A stretch of DNA of 56,991 bases from a bacterium (GTDB taxonomy: Bacteria; Zhuqueibacterota; QNDG01; JAFGCO01): assembly GCA_016930535.1 (NCBI GenBank), contig JAFGGN010000128.1:1-56991 (forward strand), read 5' to 3'. The notes beneath the pieces are model-generated. The model saw nothing but the letters and a program-made list of their open reading frames with translations. It did no database searches and had not been told where the DNA came from. Position numbers and translations under genes: made by a program. Below, piece after piece: positions 32,440 to 41,548 of the stretch (the first letter of the stretch is position 1; each line of letters begins with the position of its first letter).

Positions 32440-33189
32440 TCATATCACTTTGGCTTCTTCTTTCAGTAAACGGACCAGTTCAGGAACCGCATCCGCACCC
32501 TCACCCACCACACGGGCTTCGCCGCGTGCGGGCGGGGATTTCATCTCCAGAATTTCCACCTGAACCGCATCCATGGCTCCGTCCTTTTCATCGATCACGG
32601 CTTTCTTGGCCATCATCTTGCCGCGAAGCGAGGGATACCTCGGTTCGTTCAGCCCCTTCTGGGCCGTAATGATGCACGGCATGGGCGCTTCGATGGTTTC
32701 GACACCACCGCTCACCTCGCGTTCGGCAGTCACCTTGCCGTCACCGATTTCCAGTTTGGTGACCATGGTAATGCAGGGCAGATTCAGCAATTCGCCCAGC
32801 ATGGGACCGGTCTGCGTGCTGCCGTCATCGATGGTCTCCTTTCCCAGAAGAATCAGATCCGCGCCCATTCCGCCGATCACACCGGCATAGGCTTTCGCGA
32901 TCGCCAGACCGTCGCTGACGAATTGTTCGCTCTTGATCCGGACAGCATTCTGAACACCCATGGCAATGGCTGTCCGCAATGTGTCATTCGCCCGTTCGCC
33001 GCCGACCGTCACAGCCGTGACTTCACCGCCCCTGGCCTCCTGAATTTTCAATGCTTCCTCGACCGCATACTCATCATACGGGTTCATGATAAAGGTGACA
33101 TTGGCTTCATTGATGGATTTCTGGTCGGCACCGATTTTGATATAGGTCTCGGTATCCGGGACTTCCTTGATGCATACAATCAATTTCAC
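32440..33189 (-). CDS. etfB: Electron transfer flavoprotein beta subunit
   Basis: 249 residues with a GTG start at 33189 and GGAGG seven bases upstream. Family features: 'MKLIVCIKEVPDTETYIKI', 'NPYDEYAVEEALKIQE', 'ILLGKETIDDGSTQTGPMLG' and 'MPCIITAQKGLNEPRYPSL'. It binds AMP or, in bifurcating forms, a second FAD. The bifurcating type cannot be settled by eye. First gene of the etfB-etfA-oxidoreductase unit. Confidence 0.96.
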   Translation of the reverse strand: MKLIVCIKEVPDTETYIKIGADQKSINEANVTFIMNPYDEYAVEEALKIQEARGGEVTAVTVGGERANDTLRTAIAMGVQNAVRIKSEQFVSDGLAIAKAYAGVIGGMGADLILLGKETIDDGSTQTGPMLGELLNLPCITMVTKLEIGDGKVTAEREVSGGVETIEAPMPCIITAQKGLNEPRYPSLRGKMMAKKAVIDEKDGAMDAVQVEILEMKSPPARGEARVVGEGADAVPELVRLLKEEAKVI

Positions 33190-33744
33190 GCTTCAACCTC
33201 CATCTCGTGGTTTATATTCAAAAATAAATTGGCTGATTGGTTGCCGAAACCACATAATGTAAAAAAAATATCGTTGGATAGCAAGAAATAACAACAAGAA
33301 TCAAGAACAAAGAACAAAGATAAAAGATTAAAGAAAAGACAAAATAAATAGCAACCAAGAAAAACTGGCAGCAACCGGTTGGGGCCGCTGTCGGGTTTCT
33401 CTTTGGTCTTTGGTCTTTGTTCTTGACTATCAGTAATTTTTCCCCGTCAATAGGCCTTATTGAACCAGAAAAATCAGATCCGTTTCATTCCTGCCGTGTT
33501 CCGTTCATGCATCACCGGGGAGCAATCCCGAACTGGTATACAATTTGCTTGTTCCGGGTGCAAGAATAAAAAACAGCAAGGACTGATTCCACTAACAACT
33601 CTTGATAAAGCAGCCATTTATGATTCCGGATTCTCCGCTGTATCTCAGACATGACATTCAAATTTGCACACAACAGCCCAAAAATCATTCCATTTTGAAC
33701 GATACTTGGACCCGTTTAACCGATTCAACCAAAGGAGCCCGTTT
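33190..33744. other. Intergenic island I: purine-rich low-complexity repeat with long inverted repeat
   Basis: A 555-base gap between divergent genes. Arms at 33301-33327 and 33400-33426 are inverted copies of the word family AAGAACAAAGACCAAAGA; 24 of 27 positions match. Between them lies more A-rich sequence ('gataaaagattaaagaaaag') and a GC-rich patch. The same words recur in the 45.4 and 49.2 kb islands in other arrangements. No gene or RNA was recognised; the promoter of the giant gene must lie in the right part but was not clear. Confidence 0.7.
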
Positions 33745-36700
33745 ATGAGACCCAGTGTTTTTCGCTGCCTGTTCATCGCGCTCACCGCCCTGACATCCGT
33801 TCATGCGGCCACGATTGTACAGACCCAGAATTTCAGCGGTATACCCAACCTGAATGCCAACCTGACTTTCAACAAATTCAACCCGGCGCTCGGCACATTG
33901 ACCGGGGTCAATGTCGAAATGCGGCTTTCCACGGCCGGAGGTCAGTGCGGCGTGGACAATGACGGCGCGCTCGGAGGTTCCGCGGCCATTCAATTCGGCA
34001 CGGAAGGCAAGCTGACCAGCCTCATGCCCCTGGTCGACGCCTCCTGGCAGTCCATACTGCAGCAGGTCAGGGCGTATACCGAAGGCACTTACAGCATCGC
34101 GGCGGATAACGGGGACGGCGCAGGCAATTACGATCCCACACCACCGGACTGGGTATTGCATACGGGCGGCAGCGACGAGAACACGGAGAACGGCAACATC
34201 AATTCCGGTGCCATCGGCTCCTATATCGGTACGGACACCTATGTAATCACCGCGGGCATCAAGACCTTTTACGATTTCACGGGTATCGGCGGCGCGGATG
34301 TGCTCAGCTCGCCTCCTGATGCCGGCGGTTATGTCAGGGTCACCTACAATTATACACCGTATGTGACGGATATCGGAGTCACCAAGGATGTAGATTCGAA
34401 CACGCATTATTACGGGGATGATTTCCCGTTCACGATCACGGCCACGAACCACGGCCCGGACAATGCCACGGGCGTGCAGATTCAGGACAATCTGCCCGCA
34501 GGCCTGAGCCTGCAGTCCTATACAGCTTCCGTGGGTTCCTATTCCGGCGGTATCTGGAACATCGGGAACCTGAACAGCGGCGTCACGGTAACTCTGACCC
34601 TGAATGTCCGGGCAACCGGTACCGGGACCATGAACAATACGGCCAGCCTGTACGCAGTGGTGCAGCAGGACAACAACCCAGCCAACAACTCGGATTCCGA
34701 AACAGTCACGGTTCCCTCTGAATCCGACCTGAGCCTGACCAAAACAGTCAGCGATCCCACTCCCGATGTGGGCGACAATATCACCTACACCATCACATTG
34801 AACAACGCGGGACCCAATACGGCCACCGGCGTCACGGTGGATGACGATCTGCCGGCAGGACTTTTGTATCAGACCCATTCGGCAAGCATCGGCACCTACA
34901 ACAGCGGCACGGGCATCTGGTCCATTCCCAGCATGCCGGCCGGCAGCAGAACGCTCACCATCACTGTACAGGTGACGGCCAGCGGCATCACGACGAACCA
35001 TGCCCAGGTCACGGCCGCGATACAGCGGGATCCTGACTCGACACCGAACAACTATCCGGGTGTATCGGAAGACGATGACGACGATGCGACCATCACCGTG
35101 CCAGTAACCGCGGACCTGCGGCTGTCGAAAACAGCCACGGCCCTGTCACCTCCGGTCGTGGACCTGGGGGAAAATGTCCGTTTCGACATCACGCTCACGA
35201 ACGACGGACCGGACGCGGCGCACAACGTGACCGTCGAGGACATTCTTGACAGCGACTTTGCCTTTGTGTCCGCCTCACCCGCCGGGGTTTACAACAGCGG
35301 AACAGGCATCTGGACCGTCGGCACCCTGAACAGCGGCGCCAGCGTCACGCTCCAGATCACGGCCACGGTCAATGCCACGGGTTCCATACCCAACATGGCC
35401 CAGGTGCATCACAGCGACGAGCACGACCCGGATTCGACACCGGACAATGACACCGAATCCGAGGACGATCAGCAAACCGTCACAGTCAGCGTGCCCAGAA
35501 ACGTGGACCTCAGCCTGACCAAGGTCCTTCAGAGCGCGCCTTCGCCGCTCAGACTCGGCAGCAATGTCACCTTCCGCGTGACCGTGACGAACAGCGGACC
35601 GGACAATGCCTCGGGTGTGCATGTGCGCGACCTGCTGCCTGCCGGCGATTTCGCATTCGTCTCGTCCAGCGCACCCGCAGCGTACAACGGCACCACGGGG
35701 GACTGGAACATAGGGAATCTGAACAACGGCGCCTCGGTTTCGCTGGATATCACGGCCACGGTGCTGAAAACCACGCCGGTCACCAATTCGGCCCAGGTCT
35801 CCGCATGCAATGACAATGATACGGATTCCACACCGGACAACTGGCCGGGCGTTTCCGAAGACGACAACGCGTCCGTGACCGTGGACGCCGATCCGGCCGC
35901 GGATCTTCGGCTGTCGAAAACGGCCGTGCCCCTGTCCCCGCCGAATGTGGACCTGGGGGAAAATGTGCGTTTTGACATCACGCTCACGAACGACGGACCG
36001 GACGCGGCGCACAACGTGACCGTCGAGGATATTCTGGACAGCGACTTTACCTTCGTGTCCGCTTCTCCCGCTGGCGTCTACAACAGCGGAACCGGCATCT
36101 GGACCGTCGGCACCCTGAACAGCGGCGCCAGTGTCGCGCTCCAGATCACGGCCACGGCCAATGCCACGGGCGACATCCCCAACACGGCCCAGGTGCATCA
36201 CAGCGACGAGTACGACCCGGATTCCACGCCGGACAACGACACCGAATCCGAGGACGATCAGCAAACCGTCACGGTCAGCGTGCCCAGAATTGTGGATCTC
36301 AATCTGCAAAAGATGGCTCCAATCGTGCCTTCACCGCTCAGGCTCGGCGACAACGTCACCTACACCATCTACGTGACCAATCTCGGGCCGGACAATGCCA
36401 CGGGCGTGCATGTGCGCGACCTGCTCCCGGCCGGCGAATTAGCGTTCGTCTCGTCCAGCGCACCCGCAGCCTACAACAGCACCACGGGGGACTGGAACAT
36501 AGGAACCCTGAACGCCAACGCCATGGTTACGCTGGACATCACGGCCACAGTGCTGAAAACCACACCGGTCACCAATTCGGCCCAGGTCTCCGCATGCAAC
36601 GAACATGATATTGATTCCACGCCGGACAACTGGCCGGGTGCAAACGAAGATGACAATTCATCCCTCACCCTGTATCCCGATCCGGCTGCGGACCTGCGGC

Positions 36701-39700
36701 TCCAGAAAGATGTCACTCCCGGTACCACGTATATCGGCGGCAGCGTGGTTTTCACCATTGCACTGACCAATGACGGTCCGGACGCGGCGCACAATGTGAC
36801 CGTGGAGGATGTGCTTCCTGCCGGACTGAATTTTGTATCGGCGAGCACCTTAAAGGGAAGTTACCTCAACGATATCTGGACCGTCGGCACCATGAACAAC
36901 GGCGAGACTGCAACACTGCAGATCACAGCTTCGACCACACAGCTCGGCAGCATCACGAATACGGCCCAGGTGCATGCCAGCGACGAGTACGACCCGGATT
37001 CCGTGCCGGACAACGATCAGTCTGCAGAAGACGATCAGGACGATGCAGCCGTCACCGTAAGCCCTGTAGCGGATCTCAGTCTGACCAAAATGGTCGACCA
37101 TGCATCTGTCGATCTTCAGGATACGGTAACCTATACGATCACGCTCAACAACGGCGGTCCCAGCAATGCGACGGGCATCCAGGTCTCCGATATCCTTTCA
37201 CCTCGTCTGACCTACATTTCCCATTCCGGAGGAACCTACAGCCAGGGCACCGGCATATGGTCGGTCGGCAGCCTGTCAAACGGAAGCAGCGTTCAGCTCC
37301 TGATCCGCGCCCGCGTGGATTCAGGCGGCGTGACGAACAACATGGCCCAGGTTTCCGTGTGCAACGAGTACGATCCTGATTCCACACCCGGCAACGACGA
37401 TCCGTCCGAGGATGACCAGGACGACACGGATGTCGCGGTCTCGGCCGGCACGATCGGCGACCGGGTATGGAACGATGCGAACGGGGACAAGCTGCAGAAT
37501 CCGGGAGAAACCGGCATGACCGGCATCACCGTGAATCTCATTCAGAACGGGGCTCAGATCGGCTCCGCGCAGACAGATCCCTCCGGATATTACCTGTTCG
37601 AAAATCTCCGGGCCGGATCGTACCGGGTGGAAGTGGATGAAAACACGGTCCCGTTCAATTTTGCCAGAACCACGGACAATATGCCCTATGATGTCTCCCT
37701 GGCTGCCGGCGAGATTCATCTGGATGCGGATTTCGGATACAAGGCCGGGCAGGGATCGATCGGCGAACTGGTCTGGCATGACAGCAATGCAAACGGCATT
37801 CAGGATTCCGGTGAGCAGGGTCTGAACAATGTCACCGTCATTCTGAAAAATCACCGGGACGAGATCATCGCCACCATGCCGACCAATGAATCGGGCTGGT
37901 ACAGGTTCTACGGCCTGCCGCCGAGGACATACAAGGTCGAAGTCGATGAGTCCACGCTGCCCGGCGGATTCGAGCTCACCACGGGAATCACGCAATTCAC
38001 GGTCGAACTCGGCCTGGACGAAAAATACAGCGATGCAAACTTCGGTTACCGCATTCTCAACAGTTCGGTGGGAGACTATGTGTGGAACGACAGGGACGGA
38101 GCCGCGGACCAGGATCCCGAGGAACCGGGTCTGTCCGGCATTCTCCTCCGTCTGAAACAGAACAACACGGTCATTAAAACGGACACGACCGATGCGACCG
38201 GTGCCTACCTGTTCAGCGGTCTTGCACCCGGAACATACACCGTCGAGGTGGATGAAACCACGGTGCCGGACGATTTCAGCAGGACAACGGCGGCAGCCGC
38301 GTTCACGGTCACACTGAACGGCCTGGATGCATTCCTGGATGCGGATTTCGGATACCGGTCCGTACGGGGTCTCATCGGAGACTTCGTGTGGCTGGACGAG
38401 GACAGTGAAGGCGATCAGGACGCATCCGAACCCGGAATTCCGGACGTGACCGTGCGCCTGCTGCAGAAGGGCATGATCCTTGAGACCGATACGACCGATG
38501 CGGACGGACTCTACCTGTTCGCAGATATTCTGCCCGGCGACTATACCGTGGATGTGGACGAATCCACCCTGCCCTACGGGTATATTCTGACCACGGACAA
38601 TGAGCCGGACAACGTAACCCTCGAGCCCTACGAGCATCATCTCATTTCGGATTTCGGATACAGGGCCAGTGTGGGTTCCATCGGCGATTTCGTCTGGCAC
38701 GACGAAAACCGGGACGGCGTTCAGGATCCCGGGGAACAGGGCATTCCCAATATCACGGTATCCCTGATCCGGAACGGTCAGGTTTACAAACAGGACACCA
38801 CGGATACGAATGGTCTCTACCTGTTCGAGCGGGTGCCGATCGGAACCTATCAGGTCGATGTGCACAGCACGGATCCGGATATGCCCGTGCTCTATTTCAG
38901 TACCACGGAAAACGAGCCCCTCACCGTCACCATCGTGGAAGGTCAGGATTACCGGGACGCCGATTTCGGCTACGCGGCACTGCAGAGCGGACTCGGTGTC
39001 ATCGGCGATTACGCCTGGCACGATTCCAACTGGGACCGGAATCAGGATCCCGATGAAGAACAGCTGTCCCGCGTGTTCGTGACGCTTTATCTGAACGGTC
39101 AGTTCGTGAAAACCAAGGAAACCGACCAGAACGGCATCTATCATTTCTACAATCTGATAGCCGGCGAGTACGATGTCGTGGTCGATGTCTACGGTCCCAG
39201 ACCCGCGACCGGTACGAACGGTTCCGGGTCCGGTTCCGTGCTGAAATCCGGCCGTCCGGTGTCGCTTCAGGGCCTGGATGACTGGACCATCACGACCATC
39301 GATTCATTCCACGTCAGCCTGGCCGAAGGACAGATTTACCTGCAGGCGGATTTCGGATTCGCCTTCCCCCGCGAGGCCATGCCGGGCAGCATCGGCGATT
39401 TCGTATGGCACGACGCGGACGAGGACGGTGAACAGGATGCCGGAGAAAACGGCATTCCCGGCATCACGGTCAAGCTGATTCAGAACGGCGGCACGATTGT
39501 CACGGCCATGACGGACGCACAGGGTCTCTATCTGTTCGAGGACGTATTCCCCGGTGAATACGCCGTTCGCGTGGATGAAACCACGGTGCCGGATGAATAC
39601 AAGCGGTCTTCCGCCACCGAAATGTTCGAATTCTTCCTGCCCGGCGCGTCCGAAATGCTCGATGCGGATTTCGGATACAGAAAACTCAAAACCTGGAATG

Positions 39701-41469
39701 ACGGGCGCCGCTATGTCATGGCGCGGTATCAGCCCTGGTTCGCGGATGCGCAGAATGACTCTACACTGCGGCATTGGGACAAAAATTACCGGGGCGGATA
39801 TTCCGACAGACCCGTGATCGGGGAATACGACACCTACGAACACGAGTCCCTGTGGGAATATCATATTCTTTCGGCCTGGGGAAGCGGTATCGACGGCTTT
39901 GTGGTGGACTGGTACGGCAGGGATTCGTTTGAAAATGCCGGCCTGAAAGGACTCCTGAACAAGGCTGCCGAGCTGAACAATATTTTTGAGAAAGACGGTT
40001 TCCGTTTTGAAATCATCGTATCCTATCATGAAACCGCCCGCAACAGCCTGGAGCAGAATCTGACCTATCTTGCGGATTCGATTCTGATCCACCCGGCTTA
40101 CTGGGGCAACCAGAGAGGACTGCGGAGGCCGGTGTATTTTTACGATTCAGGAGCCGGCCTGCTGGATCCGGATGAAGTGAAACTGCAGATGACGCTTCTG
40201 CTTCCGGAAGATGCATTCCTGCTGTGGAATGAATTCGAGCTGGATTTCTTCGATCCTGCGGATGTGTGTTACGGATGGGTCAATCCGCTCGAAAAATCCT
40301 GGGATCCCGAAGGAAAGGTCTGGGGGGAAACCTATCTCTATACATCGTATCAGCGGGTCAACTCCGAGCAGGCCGAAGGCAAGCTGCTTTTTGCACTCGG
40401 CACGGTCTGGCCGGGTTACGACGACAGGCAGTGGTCCGCAGGAACCGACCGCTGGATCGACAGACAGGATACGCTGGTTTATCAGCTGACCTGGGACATG
40501 GTGCACACCTACAACCGGCCCCTGCCCATGCCCTGGTGCCTTGTGGAAACCTGGAACGACTGGAACCAGGGAACCGGCATCGAACCCACGGACACGTACG
40601 GCTATGCGTTCACGGCAATGACCCGGCGGAACGCGGCCCGGTTCAAAGGACTTGCCCTGAATGAAACGGGTCTCGACGAAACCGGTATGCTCGCGCTGAG
40701 ACATCTGTACCAGGCCCGGACACTTCAGGAGGCCAGCCTGGCCAAACCCGGACAGGAAGCACTTCTGGATCTTGCCCTTTCCTATATTATCAGCGGTAAT
40801 TATCCGGCTGCCATGGGCGCTGCGGACCAGGTGGCGGGCATCGATCCGCCCGAACTGACGGCCGGGGCCGTTTCCGACACTTCCGCGGTCCTGTTCTGGC
40901 CTGAAGGCTCGGAGACCGCCGTTTATTCGCTTTACATGACATCCGACTCCTCCCTGTTCGGAACATGGTCATCATGGCCGGAGCCGGTTTACACCGGATC
41001 GTCCAATGAAGCCGTGATCGGCGGCCTGACACCGGATACCGGTTATTTCTTCGCGATTTCGGTCAGCGAGCAGGCATTGGGTGAAAACGCCGTGTCCGGC
41101 TGGATCGTGAATCCTGGAACCGGGAACGGCATATTTGCACTCCATACACAGGCCATGACTTCCGTGGAAGCGGCCGGAGACAATATACCGGATCATTACA
41201 CGCTGTCCCGGAATTATCCCAACCCGTTCAATCCGAGAACGACACTGGCCTTCGGACTGCCGGAAGCCGGTCACGTGCTCCTTCAGGTTTTCGATATGAG
41301 GGGACGCCTGATCAGCACACTGATCAACGCCGAAGAACAGGCCGGATATCATCATGTGGTGTGGGAAGGGACGGATGACAGTCATGCCAAAGTGTCCAGC
41401 GGCACGTATATTATCAAGATGACCAGCGGCAAACAGGCCCTGTCCCGGAAAGTGATGCTGCTGAAATAA
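33745..41469 (+). CDS. Giant surface protein: DUF11 repeats, SdrD-B repeats, GH99-like domain, FN3 and sorting domain
   Basis: 2574 residues from the ATG at 33745 (AAAGGAG upstream; an earlier in-frame start lacks one). Signal peptide (1-21), a choice-of-anchor-type region (to about 205), eight DUF11 repeats (about 206-1235, each about 130 residues, with acidic 'DPDSTPDNDTESEDD' loops), seven SdrD B-type Ca-binding repeats (about 1236-1984, 'GSIGDFVWHDENRDGVQDPG'), a GH99/WbsX-like catalytic-type domain (about 1985-2310, 'YVMARYQPWF', 'GIDGFVVDWYG', 'VETWNDWNQGTGIEP'), an FN3 domain (about 2370-2460) and the FlgD-like sorting domain ('NYPNPFNPRTTLAFGLP'). It looks like a long stalk carrying a glycan-acting head near the membrane end. 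Repeats 3-4 and 5-6 are near copies. Confidence 0.88.
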   Translation: MRPSVFRCLFIALTALTSVHAATIVQTQNFSGIPNLNANLTFNKFNPALGTLTGVNVEMRLSTAGGQCGVDNDGALGGSAAIQFGTEGKLTSLMPLVDASWQSILQQVRAYTEGTYSIAADNGDGAGNYDPTPPDWVLHTGGSDENTENGNINSGAIGSYIGTDTYVITAGIKTFYDFTGIGGADVLSSPPDAGGYVRVTYNYTPYVTDIGVTKDVDSNTHYYGDDFPFTITATNHGPDNATGVQIQDNLPAGLSLQSYTASVGSYSGGIWNIGNLNSGVTVTLTLNVRATGTGTMNNTASLYAVVQQDNNPANNSDSETVTVPSESDLSLTKTVSDPTPDVGDNITYTITLNNAGPNTATGVTVDDDLPAGLLYQTHSASIGTYNSGTGIWSIPSMPAGSRTLTITVQVTASGITTNHAQVTAAIQRDPDSTPNNYPGVSEDDDDDATITVPVTADLRLSKTATALSPPVVDLGENVRFDITLTNDGPDAAHNVTVEDILDSDFAFVSASPAGVYNSGTGIWTVGTLNSGASVTLQITATVNATGSIPNMAQVHHSDEHDPDSTPDNDTESEDDQQTVTVSVPRNVDLSLTKVLQSAPSPLRLGSNVTFRVTVTNSGPDNASGVHVRDLLPAGDFAFVSSSAPAAYNGTTGDWNIGNLNNGASVSLDITATVLKTTPVTNSAQVSACNDNDTDSTPDNWPGVSEDDNASVTVDADPAADLRLSKTAVPLSPPNVDLGENVRFDITLTNDGPDAAHNVTVEDILDSDFTFVSASPAGVYNSGTGIWTVGTLNSGASVALQITATANATGDIPNTAQVHHSDEYDPDSTPDNDTESEDDQQTVTVSVPRIVDLNLQKMAPIVPSPLRLGDNVTYTIYVTNLGPDNATGVHVRDLLPAGELAFVSSSAPAAYNSTTGDWNIGTLNANAMVTLDITATVLKTTPVTNSAQVSACNEHDIDSTPDNWPGANEDDNSSLTLYPDPAADLRLQKDVTPGTTYIGGSVVFTIALTNDGPDAAHNVTVEDVLPAGLNFVSASTLKGSYLNDIWTVGTMNNGETATLQITASTTQLGSITNTAQVHASDEYDPDSVPDNDQSAEDDQDDAAVTVSPVADLSLTKMVDHASVDLQDTVTYTITLNNGGPSNATGIQVSDILSPRLTYISHSGGTYSQGTGIWSVGSLSNGSSVQLLIRARVDSGGVTNNMAQVSVCNEYDPDSTPGNDDPSEDDQDDTDVAVSAGTIGDRVWNDANGDKLQNPGETGMTGITVNLIQNGAQIGSAQTDPSGYYLFENLRAGSYRVEVDENTVPFNFARTTDNMPYDVSLAAGEIHLDADFGYKAGQGSIGELVWHDSNANGIQDSGEQGLNNVTVILKNHRDEIIATMPTNESGWYRFYGLPPRTYKVEVDESTLPGGFELTTGITQFTVELGLDEKYSDANFGYRILNSSVGDYVWNDRDGAADQDPEEPGLSGILLRLKQNNTVIKTDTTDATGAYLFSGLAPGTYTVEVDETTVPDDFSRTTAAAAFTVTLNGLDAFLDADFGYRSVRGLIGDFVWLDEDSEGDQDASEPGIPDVTVRLLQKGMILETDTTDADGLYLFADILPGDYTVDVDESTLPYGYILTTDNEPDNVTLEPYEHHLISDFGYRASVGSIGDFVWHDENRDGVQDPGEQGIPNITVSLIRNGQVYKQDTTDTNGLYLFERVPIGTYQVDVHSTDPDMPVLYFSTTENEPLTVTIVEGQDYRDADFGYAALQSGLGVIGDYAWHDSNWDRNQDPDEEQLSRVFVTLYLNGQFVKTKETDQNGIYHFYNLIAGEYDVVVDVYGPRPATGTNGSGSGSVLKSGRPVSLQGLDDWTITTIDSFHVSLAEGQIYLQADFGFAFPREAMPGSIGDFVWHDADEDGEQDAGENGIPGITVKLIQNGGTIVTAMTDAQGLYLFEDVFPGEYAVRVDETTVPDEYKRSSATEMFEFFLPGASEMLDADFGYRKLKTWNDGRRYVMARYQPWFADAQNDSTLRHWDKNYRGGYSDRPVIGEYDTYEHESLWEYHILSAWGSGIDGFVVDWYGRDSFENAGLKGLLNKAAELNNIFEKDGFRFEIIVSYHETARNSLEQNLTYLADSILIHPAYWGNQRGLRRPVYFYDSGAGLLDPDEVKLQMTLLLPEDAFLLWNEFELDFFDPADVCYGWVNPLEKSWDPEGKVWGETYLYTSYQRVNSEQAEGKLLFALGTVWPGYDDRQWSAGTDRWIDRQDTLVYQLTWDMVHTYNRPLPMPWCLVETWNDWNQGTGIEPTDTYGYAFTAMTRRNAARFKGLALNETGLDETGMLALRHLYQARTLQEASLAKPGQEALLDLALSYIISGNYPAAMGAADQVAGIDPPELTAGAVSDTSAVLFWPEGSETAVYSLYMTSDSSLFGTWSSWPEPVYTGSSNEAVIGGLTPDTGYFFAISVSEQALGENAVSGWIVNPGTGNGIFALHTQAMTSVEAAGDNIPDHYTLSRNYPNPFNPRTTLAFGLPEAGHVLLQVFDMRGRLISTLINAEEQAGYHHVVWEGTDDSHAKVSSGTYIIKMTSGKQALSRKVMLLK
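35119..36700 (+). repeat. Recent 789-bp internal duplication in the giant gene
   Basis: DUF11 repeats 3 and 4 (about 35119-35900) reappear as repeats 5 and 6 (about 35908-36690) at an offset of 789 bases (263 codons). One stretch of 56 bases (35185-35240 versus 35974-36029) is identical, and most differences elsewhere are silent. This is a two-domain block duplicated as a unit. Confidence 0.85.
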
Positions 41470-41489
41470 CCAGATGGACTATTGCACAA

Positions 41490-41525
41490 AAAGCGCCGGC
41501 AACGGATGATTGTTGCCGGCGCTTT
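41490..41525. terminator. Bidirectional terminator between convergent genes
   Basis: Perfect 14-bp stem (AAAGCGCCGGCAAC with its complement) and 8-base loop between the giant gene and the TPR gene. T-rich ends lie on both strands. Confidence 0.9.
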
Positions 41526-41548
41526 ATTTCATTCTTTGTTCTTTAATC

